Part shown: one piece after another, positions 9,318 to 18,711 of the stretch
Position numbering within the stretch: position 1 is the stretch's first letter
How the letters are laid out: every line of letters starts with the position of its first letter
Origin: Pseudarthrobacter sp. W1I19
GTDB lineage: Bacteria; Actinomycetota; Actinomycetes; Actinomycetales; Micrococcaceae
Assembly: GCF_030817835.1 (NCBI RefSeq)
Contig: NZ_JAUSZR010000001.1
Location: forward strand, 1,488,001 to 1,552,000
Length of the DNA: 64,000 nucleotides
Direction: 5' to 3'
The notes under the pieces: generated by a model
Database searches by the model: none
What the model saw: the letters and a program-made list of their open reading frames with translations, nothing else
Told to the model about the DNA's origin: nothing
Position numbers and translations under genes: made by a program

Positions 9318-10405
9318 ACCGGGCCCGCGTCCCAGGTGCCAGTATCAAAGAAGCGCCTGATCACCCCTTCGTAGGGTGCCGGGTCCAGGCCTTTGGACGC
9401 CAGCCAAGTCGGGTTGTAATAGTTGCCCGCGTAGCGCTCGCCGCCGTCGCACATCAAAGAGACGATGCTGCCCCTGCGGCCTTCGGCGATCATCGCCGCG
9501 ACGAGCTGCCAAACTCCCCAAAGGTTCGTTCCCGTGGAGGGGCCGGCATGGAGCCCGGCAAGCGTGCGGAGGTGGCGCATGGCGGCGACAGATGCCGCAT
9601 CCGGAACCTGGACCATGTGGTCAATGACCGAGGGCACAAAACTGGGCTCCAAGCGCGGCCGGCCGATGCCCTCGATCCTCGAGGGCAAGCCAGTGGCAGG
9701 GCTGGACGTGCCACCGCGCCAGCCGGGGAGGAAGGCCGAGTTCTCCGGATCCACCACCAGCAGGCGGGTTGGGTGGCTGTGGTAGCGCAGGTATCTGCCG
9801 ATCGTGGCACTGGTGCCGCCGGTGCCAGCGCCCACCACGATCCAGTCCGGTACGGGGTGCTCCTCCAGTTCGAGCTGGCCGAAAATCGACTCCGCGATGT
9901 TGTTGTTCCCGCGCCAGTCCGTAGCGCGCTCAGCGTAGGTGAACTGGTCCATATAGTGCCCGCCGCTGGTGGCGGCCACCTCTTCCGCCATGGCATAGAC
10001 CTCGGAAGCGTGGTCCACCAGCAGGCAGGAGCCGCCGAACTGTTCAATCAGGTCAATCTTTTCCTGGCTGGTACTGCGGGCCATGACCGCGATGAATGGC
10101 AGCCCCAGGAGCTGGGCAAAGTACGCTTCGGACACCGCCGTACTGCCGCTGGACGCCTCAACGATGGTGGTGTCCTCCCTGATCCAGCCGTTGACCAGGC
10201 CGAACAGGAACAGCGACCGCGCCAGCCGGTGCTTGAGGCTGCCGGTGCGGTGCGTTGATTCATCCTTCAGGTAGAGCTGGACTCCCCAGTGTTCCGGCAG
10301 GGGTATCAAGTAGAGGTGGGTATCGGCTGAGCGGTTGTTTTCTGCCGTGATTTTCCGGATGGCTTGGTCCGCCCAGGCCCGGCCCGCGCTGCGCTCGATC
10401 TTCAC
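9314..10405 (-). CDS. cds1: PLP-dependent L-cysteine desulfhydrase, Cds1-like
   Basis: 363 residues of the cysteine synthase fold family. The PLP lysine lies in [13 protein letters not shown] (K58), the phosphate-binding loop is [16 protein letters not shown], and [13 protein letters not shown] binds substrate. The segments [35 protein letters not shown] and [14 protein letters not shown] runs match my memory of mycobacterial Cds1, which releases H2S, pyruvate and ammonia from cysteine. A plain cysteine synthase role is less likely. Divergent from a rhodanese gene 73 bases away, which suggests a shared sulfur/sulfide function. Confidence 0.85.
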   Translation of the reverse strand: MKIERSAGRAWADQAIRKITAENNRSADTHLYLIPLPEHWGVQLYLKDESTHRTGSLKHRLARSLFLFGLVNGWIREDTTIVEASSGSTAVSEAYFAQLLGLPFIAVMARSTSQEKIDLIEQFGGSCLLVDHASEVYAMAEEVAATSGGHYMDQFTYAERATDWRGNNNIAESIFGQLELEEHPVPDWIVVGAGTGGTSATIGRYLRYHSHPTRLLVVDPENSAFLPGWRGGTSSPATGLPSRIEGIGRPRLEPSFVPSVIDHMVQVPDAASVAAMRHLRTLAGLHAGPSTGTNLWGVWQLVAAMIAEGRRGSIVSLMCDGGERYAGNYYNPTWLASKGLDPAPYEGVIRRFFDTGTWDAGPV

Positions 10406-10478
10406 CGCACCAGCCTACCTGCGGCTTCGAGGGCTGCCGTTAGAGTGGGATCGTTGGCCGCCTGATGTAAGGAGCACC

Positions 10479-11390
10479 GTGAAGCCACTGCTGGATGTTG
10501 CCGCCCTGGAGGAACGCCGTGTCCGCGGCCTGCATACGGTGCTGCTGGATGTGCGGTGGGCGTTGGGCGACCCGTACGGCCACGACCACTTCCTGCAGGG
10601 CCACTTGCCGGGCGCTGTGTTTGTTGACCTGGCCGGCGAACTTGCGGACCCCGCTGTGCCGGAGCGCGGCAGGCATCCGCTGCCGTCACCGCTCCAGTTC
10701 CAGGACGCGGCCCGGCGCTGGGGCATCAACAACGGCGACGTTGTGGTGGCGTATGACGACAGCGGCAACATGGCCGCGGCCCGTGCGTGGTGGATGCTGC
10801 GGAACGCCGGCCTCACCGAGGTTTACCTGCTCGACGGCGGGCTGGCTGCCTGGCGCGCAGCAGGACTGCCGCTCGACCAAGGGGAAGTCGTGCCTCCGTC
10901 CGGGAACGTGACGCTGGCGGACGGGCAGATGCCGGTCCTGGATGCAGCCGCTGTTACGGCCTGGACGGAGAATCAGCAGGTCCACGGCGGGGCCCAACCG
11001 GACAGGCTCCTCCTCGATGCACGCGCCGCCGAAAGGTACCGCGGGGAGATTGAGCCTGTTGATCCGCGGGCCGGCCATATCCCCGGCGCCGTCAGCGCGC
11101 CAACCTCACAGAATGTAGACAGCAGCGGCCGGTTCCTGCCTCCTGCCGAGCTGCGCCGCCGCTTCGAAGCGCTGGGCATCAGCGACGACGTCGAGGTGGG
11201 GGTCTATTGCGGGTCCGGCGTCACTGCTGCGCACCAGGTGGCCGCCCTGGAGCTGGCCGGATTCCGCGCCGCTCTCTACCCCGGGTCCTTCTCCGAGTGG
11301 TCCAGCAACCCCCTGCTGCCGGTGGTGACCGGGCCCGGTCCCCGCGGCGACGGGCCTGCAGAGTGGAAAGTCCAGGGCGGGCAAGGGTAG
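10479..11390 (+). CDS. Two-domain sulfurtransferase (rhodanese)
   Basis: 303 residues from GTG 10479, selected because AAGGAG sits 5 bases upstream; the frame stays open further upstream but without a ribosome site and into the divergent cds1 gene. Two rhodanese domains: the N-terminal one (about 1-145) has AYDDSGNM where an active loop would be and no Cys; the C-terminal one (about 160-285) has the active-site loop VYCGSGVTA. This is the usual arrangement of thiosulfate or 3-mercaptopyruvate sulfurtransferases (SseA/TST type), cytoplasmic enzymes that move sulfane sulfur to cyanide or thiols. Confidence 0.9.
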   Translation: MKPLLDVAALEERRVRGLHTVLLDVRWALGDPYGHDHFLQGHLPGAVFVDLAGELADPAVPERGRHPLPSPLQFQDAARRWGINNGDVVVAYDDSGNMAAARAWWMLRNAGLTEVYLLDGGLAAWRAAGLPLDQGEVVPPSGNVTLADGQMPVLDAAAVTAWTENQQVHGGAQPDRLLLDARAAERYRGEIEPVDPRAGHIPGAVSAPTSQNVDSSGRFLPPAELRRRFEALGISDDVEVGVYCGSGVTAAHQVAALELAGFRAALYPGSFSEWSSNPLLPVVTGPGPRGDGPAEWKVQGGQG

Positions 11391-11399
11391 CGTCGCACT

Positions 11400-12593
11400 A
11401 TGACTCCTGGACGTCCCGTGCCGCCGCCCCTTGCCAAACCTGCCGCCCCCGAACCGGCAGTCCCTGAAACCGTCACCCCCGGTTCCGCTGCCGCTGGTTC
11501 CAGGAATTCCGACGGCGGCGTCCTGGCCGCCGCGTACGGCGCCACGTCCGCGGACAGCGGCCTGGTCCCGCTGACTCTTGCGCGGCGCACACCCAAACCT
11601 GACGACGTCGAAATTGGCATCGAGTTTTGCGGACTGTGCCACTCGGATGTCCACGCTGTGCGGGGCGAGTGGGGCGGCCAGGCCTATCCGCTGGTCCCCG
11701 GCCACGAGATTGTTGGAACCGTAAGCCGCGTCGGTTCCGGTGTCACCGACTTCGCCCCGGGGGACCGGGTGGGGGTGGGTTGCATCGTGGACTCCTGCCG
11801 GGAATGCGAGAGCTGCCTGGACGGCCTGGAACAGTACTGCGAGAACGGAATGACTGGCACCTATGGTGCCGTTGACCGCCGGAACGGCGATGCGATCACC
11901 CAGGGCGGCTATTCCTCCACGGTGGTGGTGGACCGCCGCTATGTCCTTCGCGTGCCGGGATCCCTGGACCCGGCCGCCGTCGCCCCGCTGCTGTGCGCCG
12001 GCGTCACCACCTACTCGCCGCTGCGGCATTTCGACGTCGAAGAAGGCGACGTTGTGGGAGTCGTAGGGCTCGGCGGGCTCGGCCACATGGCAGTCAAGCT
12101 CGCCAAGACCATGGGCGCGAAAGTGGTGGTGTTCACCACCTCGGAGTCCAAGGTGCCGGCCGCCCTGGAACTTGGCGCTGACGAGGTTGTCCTGTCCCGG
12201 GACGAAGCGGCGATGGCCGCGGCAAACCGCACCATCGACCTGATCATCGACACCGTGGCCGCACCCCACGACCTGAACCCGCTGTTCCGCACCCTGCGGG
12301 TGGACGGTGCGCTCTTCCAGTTGGGCCTGCCGTCCGAGGCAATGCCGCCAGTGAACCCGCGGGCACTGATCCGCCGCCGGATCGCCTACGCCGGCTCACT
12401 GATCGGCGGAATCGCGGAGACGCAGGAAATGCTGGACTTCTGCGCCGAACACGGCGTGGTGGCGGACATCGAAGTGGTCCGCGCGGACCAGCTGAATGAG
12501 GCCTACGACCGGATGGTTGCAGGCGATGTGAAGTACCGGTTTGTGCTGGATACCAGCACCCTGCAGGCACCCGCCGAGGAGGCAGACGCATGA
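11400..12593 (+). CDS. Zinc-dependent NAD(P) alcohol dehydrogenase, cinnamyl-alcohol-dehydrogenase type
   Basis: 397 residues. Catalytic zinc motif CGLCHSDVH and GHEIVG, structural zinc cysteines in CRECESCLDGLEQYC, and the nucleotide fold VVGVVGLGGLGHMAVKLAK. The family is the CAD/YahK-like medium-chain reductases, which reduce aldehydes with NADPH. An unusual Pro/Ala-rich leader of about 40 residues precedes the dehydrogenase domain proper (which begins near GVLAAAYGATSA), so the true start may be downstream. Overlaps the HIT gene by ATGA, so the two are co-translated. Confidence 0.88.
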   Translation: MTPGRPVPPPLAKPAAPEPAVPETVTPGSAAAGSRNSDGGVLAAAYGATSADSGLVPLTLARRTPKPDDVEIGIEFCGLCHSDVHAVRGEWGGQAYPLVPGHEIVGTVSRVGSGVTDFAPGDRVGVGCIVDSCRECESCLDGLEQYCENGMTGTYGAVDRRNGDAITQGGYSSTVVVDRRYVLRVPGSLDPAAVAPLLCAGVTTYSPLRHFDVEEGDVVGVVGLGGLGHMAVKLAKTMGAKVVVFTTSESKVPAALELGADEVVLSRDEAAMAAANRTIDLIIDTVAAPHDLNPLFRTLRVDGALFQLGLPSEAMPPVNPRALIRRRIAYAGSLIGGIAETQEMLDFCAEHGVVADIEVVRADQLNEAYDRMVAGDVKYRFVLDTSTLQAPAEEADA

Positions 12594-13015
12594 GCACGCT
12601 ATTCACCAGGATCCTGAACGGCGAAATCCCCGGCCGGTTTGTGTGGCGCGAAGACGACGTGTCCGCGTTCCTCACCACGGGTCCGCTGGCGGACGGACAT
12701 ACGCTGGTGGTCCCCACCGAGGAAGTGGACCGCTGGACGGACGCTTCCCCGGAAACGTTGGCGAGAGTCATGGAGGTGGCCCGCCGCATCGGCGCTGTCC
12801 AGGTGGACATCTTTGACGCGCCGCGCGCCGGGCTCATCGTTGCCGGGTACGAGATCAACCATCTCCACGTGCACGTGTGGCCGTCCAGGAGCATGGCCGA
12901 CTTCAACTTTGCGTCCGCTGACCAGAATCCCGACCCCGAAGTCCTCGACGCCAATGCCGAAAAACTGCGGCAGGGACTGCGCGACGCCGGGTATGGCGAG
13001 TTCGTCCCGGCCTAG
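12590..13015 (+). CDS. HIT-family nucleotide hydrolase/transferase
   Basis: 141 residues with the histidine triad HLHVHVWP near residue 88-95 and an N-terminal FTRILNGEIPGRFVWRED typical of the HINT/HIT branch. Such proteins hydrolyse phosphoramidate or AMP-linked nucleotides; the exact substrate is unknown. The start overlaps the alcohol dehydrogenase stop (ATGA). Confidence 0.9.
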   Translation: MSTLFTRILNGEIPGRFVWREDDVSAFLTTGPLADGHTLVVPTEEVDRWTDASPETLARVMEVARRIGAVQVDIFDAPRAGLIVAGYEINHLHVHVWPSRSMADFNFASADQNPDPEVLDANAEKLRQGLRDAGYGEFVPA

Positions 13016-13038
13016 ACTGTTCGGCTGGATCTTTTACC

Positions 13039-13060
13039 TGGGCCGTTGGCCCAAGCCCTT
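13039..13060 (+). terminator. Short hairpin with T-rich tail between convergent HIT and hrpA genes
   Basis: Stem TGGGCC (13039-13044), loop GTT, GGCCCA (13048-13053), followed by AGCCCTTTTCC. Only six base pairs, so a weak terminator for the HIT operon at best. Confidence 0.4.
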
Positions 13061-13063
13061 TTC

Positions 13064-16000
13064 CTAGGCCGGCGCGAGCGCTTTGTTGAGCACGGCACGG
13101 ATCCGCTTCTCGGACACTGAATAGGCCGTTCCAAGCTCGACGGCGAACAGGCTCACCCGGAGCTCCTCGATCATCCACCGGACCTGGGCGAGCTCGCCCC
13201 CGGCCCGCCGGCCCGGAAGCAGGGCTGACACGGCGTCGTCGTAGTCATCCTCAAGGCGCTGCACGGCTGCCATGTTTAGGGCGTCGCGCTGGACGTTGCC
13301 GGGCAGGCGCTCCAGGCGCTTCTCAATGGCGGCGAGGTAGCGGGGGAGCTGGCTGAGCTGTGCGTAGCCGGTACGGGCCACGAAGCCGGGGTAGACGAGT
13401 TGCTCCAGCTGGCTCTTGATGTCATTGAGCGCGCTGATGAGCGCCAGGCTGGTGGTGCCCTTGAGCTGTTTTTCGATCCGCCGCGTACTGGCGAGGATCC
13501 GCTCCACCACCGCCGTCACACTGAACACCGTGTCGATCAGCTCGGCGCGGACCACCTCATACAGTGCGTCGAAGGACTTCCGGTCCCACGGGAGTTCGGC
13601 TGGAGTGAGCTTATCGATGGCCGCGAGGGCGCAGTCGGCGATCAGGGCCGAAACGGACCCGTGCGGGTTCTGGCTGAACGTCAGCTTCTCGGTGTTGCTC
13701 AGGTGCTCCAGGACGTAGCGGTCCGGAGCTGGAACCCGCAAGGCCAGCAGCCTGATCACGCCGCCGCGCATGGCATCCCGCTGCTCGTCAGCGGTCTGGA
13801 AAACCCGCAGTGCCACGGACTTGCCTTCGTCCACCAAGGCCGGGTAGCCGGTGACGGTGTGGCCCTTGACGATGTTGCTGACCTGGCGCTGGATGGTTCC
13901 GAAGCTCCACTCGGTCAGGCCCTCCTGCTCCCGGAATCCGGCAGGGGCTGAGCCTGCCGGCACCTGGGCGGGGGCTTGCGAGCGTGACGTGCCGCCGTCG
14001 TCCGCCCTCCCGGCGGCACGGCCAGCCTTGCCGCCCGGAGCGGTAGAGGCAGGCGTGGCACCCAGGGACTCGGCAATGGCGCGGCGGGTGGCAGGCGCCA
14101 GCTCCTCCTGAAGCGCCGCGAGGTCCTTGCCTTCACCGAGGACCCTGCCCTTGCTGTCCACAACCTTGAAGGTGACGCGGAGGTGCGGCGGCACGGCATC
14201 CCAGTTCCATGAACGCGGCGGAATGACGTGTCCGCGGATCCGGCGGAGCGCAAGCTCAAGGGATGGCTCCAGATCGTCGGAGACCGGGTCAAAATCGGAC
14301 TCCAGCACAGCCACTGCCTGCCGCGCCACGTCCGGGGCCGGCACGAAGTTCTTGCGGACCTGCTTGGGCAGGGACTTGATCAAGGCCGTCACCAGCTCAA
14401 CGCGCTGCCCGGGGATCAGCCAGCGGAACGCCTTGTCATCCAGCTGGTTAAGGAACAGGACCGGCACTTCTGCCGTCACGCCGTCGGACGGATCCGGCGG
14501 TGACCCCGGAGCAACCGGATGGAACTCATAGGTCAGCGGCAGCTCAAAGCCCTTGTGCAGCCAGGTCTTCGGGTATGCAGAAACATCCAGATTGTCCGCG
14601 TCATCGCTCAGGAGCAAGGATTTGTCGTAATCGAGGAGGTCCGGGTTCTGCTGCCGGGCTTCCTTCCACCACTTGTCAAAATGCCGCTCCGACACCACAT
14701 CCGGGCCGATTCGCGCGTCGTAGAACTCGAAGAGTGTCTCGTCGTCCACCAGCAGGTCGCGGCGGCGCATCCTTGCTTCCAGCTCCTCAACTTCCTGCAG
14801 GAGGGCGCGGTTGCGGTGGAAGAACTTGTGGTGGGTTTTCCAGTCACCCTCCACCAGGGCATGCCGGATGAAAAGCTCCCTGGCGACGACCGGGTCAACC
14901 CTGCCGTAATTGATCCTGCGCTGGGCGATGATGGGCACGCCGTACAGAGTGACCTTCTCGTAAGCCATCACCGCGCCCTGCCGGGTGGACCAGTGCGGTT
15001 CGCTGTAGCTGCGCTTCACGAGGTCCGGGGCCACCTGCTCTGCCCAGACCGGATCAAACTTTGCCGCCACCCTGGCCCAGAGCCGGCTGGTTTCCACCAG
15101 CTCCGCCGCCATCACGAACGTAGGTGACTTCTTGAACAGCGCCGACCCGGGGAAAATGGCGAAACGGGTGCCGCGGGCGCCGGCATACTCGCGCTTGCGC
15201 TCGTCCAGGATGCCGATATGACTCAGCAGTCCGGACAGCAAGCTGATGTGGACGCCGTCGTGGTTGCCCACGGGGTCCGCGAGGCGCTTGTTGTCCAGGC
15301 TGATGCCCAGGGGCCGCGCCAGCTGGCGCAGCTGGGCAAACAGGTCCTGCCACTCACGCACCCGCAAGTAGTTGATGAACTCTGCCCGGCACAGCCTCCT
15401 GAACGCGGAGGAAGACAATTCCTGTTGCTTTTCCTGCAGGTAGTTCCAGAGGTTCAGGAAGCCGGTGAAGTCCGAGTTCTCGTCCTTGAACCGGTTATGC
15501 TTTTCGGCTGCCAGCTGCTGCTTGTCCGTGGGGCGCTCGCGGGGGTCCTGGATGGTGAGCGCTGCCGCCAGGATCATCACTTCGCGGACGCAGCCGCGTT
15601 TGCCCGCCTCCACGATCATGCGGCCCAGCCGGGGATCCACCGGCAGCTGGGCGAGTTTTTGTCCGACGGCGGTGAGGCCGCCGCCGCTCTTGGGACCGCC
15701 TTTTCCGTTCTGCGGGGTGGCCGACGCCAGGGCGCCGAGTTCGCGCAGGAGCGTGACGCCGTCGTTGATTGCCCGGGTTTCCGGGGGCTCCACAAACGGG
15801 AAGTCCCCCACGTCCTTGGGGCCGCGCGCCACGCCCATGGCGGTCATCTGCAGGATGACGGCGGCAAGGTTGGTGCGCAGGATTTCCGGATCCGTAAAGA
15901 GGGGCCGGGACTCGAAGTCTTCCTCCGAGTACAACCGGATGGCGATGCCGTCCGAGACGCGGCCGCAACGCCCTGACCGCTGGTTCGCGGACGCCTGGGA

Positions 16001-17029
16001 CACACGCTCGATGGGAAGGCGCTGCACCTTGGTGCGGTGGGAGTAGCGGGAGATGCGGGCCGTGCCGGTGTCGATGACGTACTTGATGCCCGGCACGGTC
16101 AGGGATGTTTCCGCCACGTTAGTGGCGAGAACGATGCGGCGCTTGTTGCCGGGATGGAACACCTTGTGCTGTTCCTGCAGGCTGAGGCGGGCGAACAGGG
16201 GGAGTACTTCTGTTCCCGTCAGCCTTCGGTTGGACTGGATGCGTGCGTTGAGGGCCTCGGCGGCGTCGCGGATCTCACGCTCGCCGGAGAAGAACACCAG
16301 GATGTCGCCGGGCGCCTCCAGGGCGAGTTCGTCGACGGCGTCACAGACGGCGTCGAGCGGGTCGCGGTCTTCCTCGAGTTCGTCGTCAGAGGCGTCCTCT
16401 TCATCCGTGCCGGCCGGCGGCTGCGACAGCGGGCGGTAGCGGATTTCCACCGGGTACGTCCGGCCGGACACTTCCATGATGGGAGCAGGTTTTTCGGGCG
16501 TACCGAAGTGGTTGGCGAACCGCTGCGGATCGATGGTGGCGGAGGTGATGATCACCTTCAGGTCTGGACGCTGCGGCAGGATGCGCTTGAGGTACCCGAG
16601 GATGAAGTCGATGTTGAGGCTGCGCTCGTGGGCCTCATCAATGATGATGGCGTTGTACTTGCGCAGCAGCTTGTCGCGCTGGATTTCCGCCAGCAGGATG
16701 CCGTCGGTCATCAGTTTCACCTTGGTAGCGCGGCTGACTTCGCCGGTGAAACGGACCTGGAAGCCGACTTCCTGGCCGATATCCACACCGAGCTCCTCGG
16801 CAATGCGTTCGGCCACGGTACGGGCAGCCAGCCGGCGCGGCTGGGTGTGGCCGATCAGGCCGTTCTCACCGAGGCCGAGTTCAAGGCACATCTTGGGGAT
16901 CTGGGTGGTCTTACCGGAGCCGGTCTCGCCGGCGATGATGGTGACCTGGTTCGCTGCGATGGCTGCCATCAGGTCTTCGCGGCGCTCGGAGACCGGCAGC
17001 TCGGCAGGATAGGAAATGTGAAGTGTCAT
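13064..17029 (-). CDS. hrpA: ATP-dependent RNA helicase HrpA
   Basis: 1321 residues from ATG 17029, where the family N-terminus begins (LPVSERREDLMAAI); a longer frame to 17182 adds about 50 residues of low-quality sequence. DEAH helicase: Walker A GETGSGKT (34-41), DEAH (131-134), SAT motif in VIITSATID, QRSGRCGR motif VI, then the HA2/OB domains and the long DUF3418-type C-terminal region peculiar to bacterial HrpA. Acts in RNA remodelling, and in other bacteria in ribosome rescue and mRNA processing. The C-terminal part has an Ala/Gly/Arg-rich linker near residue 1000. Confidence 0.95.
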   Translation of the reverse strand: MTLHISYPAELPVSERREDLMAAIAANQVTIIAGETGSGKTTQIPKMCLELGLGENGLIGHTQPRRLAARTVAERIAEELGVDIGQEVGFQVRFTGEVSRATKVKLMTDGILLAEIQRDKLLRKYNAIIIDEAHERSLNIDFILGYLKRILPQRPDLKVIITSATIDPQRFANHFGTPEKPAPIMEVSGRTYPVEIRYRPLSQPPAGTDEEDASDDELEEDRDPLDAVCDAVDELALEAPGDILVFFSGEREIRDAAEALNARIQSNRRLTGTEVLPLFARLSLQEQHKVFHPGNKRRIVLATNVAETSLTVPGIKYVIDTGTARISRYSHRTKVQRLPIERVSQASANQRSGRCGRVSDGIAIRLYSEEDFESRPLFTDPEILRTNLAAVILQMTAMGVARGPKDVGDFPFVEPPETRAINDGVTLLRELGALASATPQNGKGGPKSGGGLTAVGQKLAQLPVDPRLGRMIVEAGKRGCVREVMILAAALTIQDPRERPTDKQQLAAEKHNRFKDENSDFTGFLNLWNYLQEKQQELSSSAFRRLCRAEFINYLRVREWQDLFAQLRQLARPLGISLDNKRLADPVGNHDGVHISLLSGLLSHIGILDERKREYAGARGTRFAIFPGSALFKKSPTFVMAAELVETSRLWARVAAKFDPVWAEQVAPDLVKRSYSEPHWSTRQGAVMAYEKVTLYGVPIIAQRRINYGRVDPVVARELFIRHALVEGDWKTHHKFFHRNRALLQEVEELEARMRRRDLLVDDETLFEFYDARIGPDVVSERHFDKWWKEARQQNPDLLDYDKSLLLSDDADNLDVSAYPKTWLHKGFELPLTYEFHPVAPGSPPDPSDGVTAEVPVLFLNQLDDKAFRWLIPGQRVELVTALIKSLPKQVRKNFVPAPDVARQAVAVLESDFDPVSDDLEPSLELALRRIRGHVIPPRSWNWDAVPPHLRVTFKVVDSKGRVLGEGKDLAALQEELAPATRRAIAESLGATPASTAPGGKAGRAAGRADDGGTSRSQAPAQVPAGSAPAGFREQEGLTEWSFGTIQRQVSNIVKGHTVTGYPALVDEGKSVALRVFQTADEQRDAMRGGVIRLLALRVPAPDRYVLEHLSNTEKLTFSQNPHGSVSALIADCALAAIDKLTPAELPWDRKSFDALYEVVRAELIDTVFSVTAVVERILASTRRIEKQLKGTTSLALISALNDIKSQLEQLVYPGFVARTGYAQLSQLPRYLAAIEKRLERLPGNVQRDALNMAAVQRLEDDYDDAVSALLPGRRAGGELAQVRWMIEELRVSLFAVELGTAYSVSEKRIRAVLNKALAPA

Positions 17030-17130
17030 GGCTGCTGCAAGTCTACTGCGGGAGCCCGGGCTTCCCGTTTCGACCCTATACAGCTGTTCGGCCGCGAGGG
17101 CTTGGTGGTGCGGTGGTTCGGCGGGTGGTT

Positions 17131-17298
17131 CTAGAAAATGCGGAGTGTGTAGTTGGAGCTGGGAAGGTCCAGGGCGGACCATGCTTCGTGGGATTCGACG
17201 GGAGGCGTATGCCCCCGGCCATCGCGCAGGAGCGATGAAACGGTGGCAGCGAGGACAACGAGCAGGAGGACGATGAGGAGGGTTATGAGGATTTCCAT
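17131..17298 (-). CDS. Small single-span membrane protein, function unknown
   Basis: 55 residues from ATG 17298: an N-terminal membrane helix (EILITLLIVLLLVVLAATVSSLL) and a polar tail ending SNYTLRIF. GGAGG lies immediately upstream but with a spacing of only one base; AGGAG further up (about 12 bases) may be the real site. Upstream of hrpA on the same strand (about 100 bases apart) and divergent from the GlxA-type regulator. No family recognised; coding is inferred from the hydrophobic pattern. Confidence 0.55.
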   Translation of the reverse strand: MEILITLLIVLLLVVLAATVSSLLRDGRGHTPPVESHEAWSALDLPSSNYTLRIF

Positions 17299-17333
17299 GC
17301 CTCCATGCTTCTCCTGTTCAAGAACAAGAAAAA

Positions 17334-17379
17334 GTGGCAGAAATGCCCAAAAAGCTATAATTCCTGCCACAATGGGAGC
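17334..17379 (+). promoter_or_regulatory. Promoter with flanking inverted repeat ahead of the GlxA-type regulator
   Basis: A consensus TATAAT (17356-17361) lies 19 bases before the start at 17380. Inverted arms GTGGCAG (17334-17340) and CTGCCAC (17364-17370) bracket it, the left arm falling where a -35 box would be. The layout suggests an operator, possibly autoregulatory, between two divergent genes. Confidence 0.55.
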
Positions 17380-18348
17380 ATGCTGAAATCAGTAGCAGTC
17401 ATCGTGGTTCCCAACTTCTCGATGTTCGAATTCGGCACTGCCTGTGAAGTGTTTGGAATCGACAGGTCCGGCAGGGGGAGCGGCGTCCCCGCCTTTGACT
17501 TTCGCGTCTGTACGCCCAACCCCGGCAGCGTCAGGCTCAAGAACGGCCTGTCCATGAATGTGGAGCTTGGCCTCGAAGCCACCGCCGACGCCGACCTGGT
17601 CATCATGGCGCCCTACGGCAGGGACGATGATCTGCCCGAATCGGTCCTGGAAGCACTGCGCGCTGCCGATGCCAGGGGAGCGTGGGTGATGTCCATCTGC
17701 TCCGGAGCTTTTGCCCTCGCCCGCGCCGGGCTCCTGGACGGCCGGCGCTGCACCACGCACTGGCACTATTCGGGCCAGCTGGCCGCCCAGTACCCGCAGG
17801 TGCAGGTGGACGAAAACGTACTCTATGTCCAGGACGGTAACATCATCTCCTCCGCCGGCACTGCCGCCGGGATTGATGCCTGCCTGCACCTTGTACGCGT
17901 GGAACTCGGAGCGAACGTTGCCGCCGCCATTGCCCGCGACATGGTGGTCCCCCCGCACCGCGACGGCGGCCAGGCGCAGTTCATCGACCGTCCCATGCCC
18001 ACCTGTGGCTCGGCTCCGATGGAGCAGCTCCTTCGCTGGATGGTGGAGCACCTGGACCGTGAGCACACGGTGAATGAGCTGGCAGCGCGGGTGCACATGT
18101 CTGCCAGAACGTTTGCCAGGAAGTTCAGGTCCGAAACCGGCGCAACCCCGGCGGCCTGGCTGAATTCGCAGCGGGTGCTTCGGGCCCAGGAGCTGCTCGA
18201 ATCCAGCGATCTGAACATCGAAGAAATCGCACGGGAGGCCGGCTTCGGCCATCCGGTGCTGCTGCGCCACCACTTCGCCAAAGTCCTGGACACCAGCCCT
18301 CAGTCCTACCGCAGGGCATTCCGGGGCCAGCTGGAGGAAGCGGTTTAG
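17380..18348 (+). CDS. GlxA-family AraC-type transcriptional regulator
   Basis: 322 residues from ATG 17380; the longer frame to 17305 would run through the promoter. The N-terminal DJ-1/PfpI-like domain (about 1-190) contains the nucleophile-elbow-like sequence MSICSGAFALARAGLLDGRRCTTHW. The C-terminal AraC/XylS double helix-turn-helix (about 215-320) reads VNELAARVHMSARTFARKFRSETG and IEEIAREAGFGHPVLLRHHFAKVLDTSPQSYRR. DNA-binding regulator, ligand unknown. Its stop overlaps the end of the convergent emfourin gene. Confidence 0.92.
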   Translation: MLKSVAVIVVPNFSMFEFGTACEVFGIDRSGRGSGVPAFDFRVCTPNPGSVRLKNGLSMNVELGLEATADADLVIMAPYGRDDDLPESVLEALRAADARGAWVMSICSGAFALARAGLLDGRRCTTHWHYSGQLAAQYPQVQVDENVLYVQDGNIISSAGTAAGIDACLHLVRVELGANVAAAIARDMVVPPHRDGGQAQFIDRPMPTCGSAPMEQLLRWMVEHLDREHTVNELAARVHMSARTFARKFRSETGATPAAWLNSQRVLRAQELLESSDLNIEEIAREAGFGHPVLLRHHFAKVLDTSPQSYRRAFRGQLEEAV

Positions 18349-18647
18349 CCTTTCCGCTCCTCAGCGGCAGCCCTGGTGCTGTCCACCAGTACACGCCACG
18401 GGCCGGTGACTGCCTGCTCAGGAAGGGCGGCGCGATGTTGCCCGGCGCGAATGGAGTAGATGAACCGGTCCGGCTGGGCTCCTGCGAATTCTGCTGCGGC
18501 TGCCCTCGGTGTCCGCGGAACGGCGTCCCAGGGGCATGCTTCCACAATGGGCTGCCACTGGTTCCTTGCCGTCTCGGACTCAGCGTTGACAGTCCAAATC
18601 CGGGTCATCGCCGCGACGCCGCCGGTGCGCTCCACACTGATCTTCAT
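18345..18647 (-). CDS. Emfourin-like inhibitor of protealysin-type protease
   Basis: 100 residues, starting MKISVERTGGVAAMTRIWTV and containing PIVEACPWDAVP and DRFIYSIRAG. The sequence pattern and the position 64 bases downstream of an M4 protease gene on the same strand match emfourin, a small proteinaceous inhibitor of protealysin-like metalloproteases. No signal peptide, so like protealysin it would act in the cytoplasm or in co-exported form. Overlaps the glxA-type gene end to end by 4 bases. Confidence 0.85.
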   Translation of the reverse strand: MKISVERTGGVAAMTRIWTVNAESETARNQWQPIVEACPWDAVPRTPRAAAAEFAGAQPDRFIYSIRAGQHRAALPEQAVTGPWRVLVDSTRAAAEERKG

Positions 18648-18711
18648 GGCCTGGTTCCTGGGTGGTACCTCGGGCCTGGTGGCCCGAAGTACGGCACAGC
18701 CAGGCAGCCCG

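Noticed and set aside
15218..17134. Long plus-strand frames opposite hrpA (15218-15976 and 16037-17134)
   Set aside because: hrpA motifs on the minus strand are intact; these are antisense shadows.
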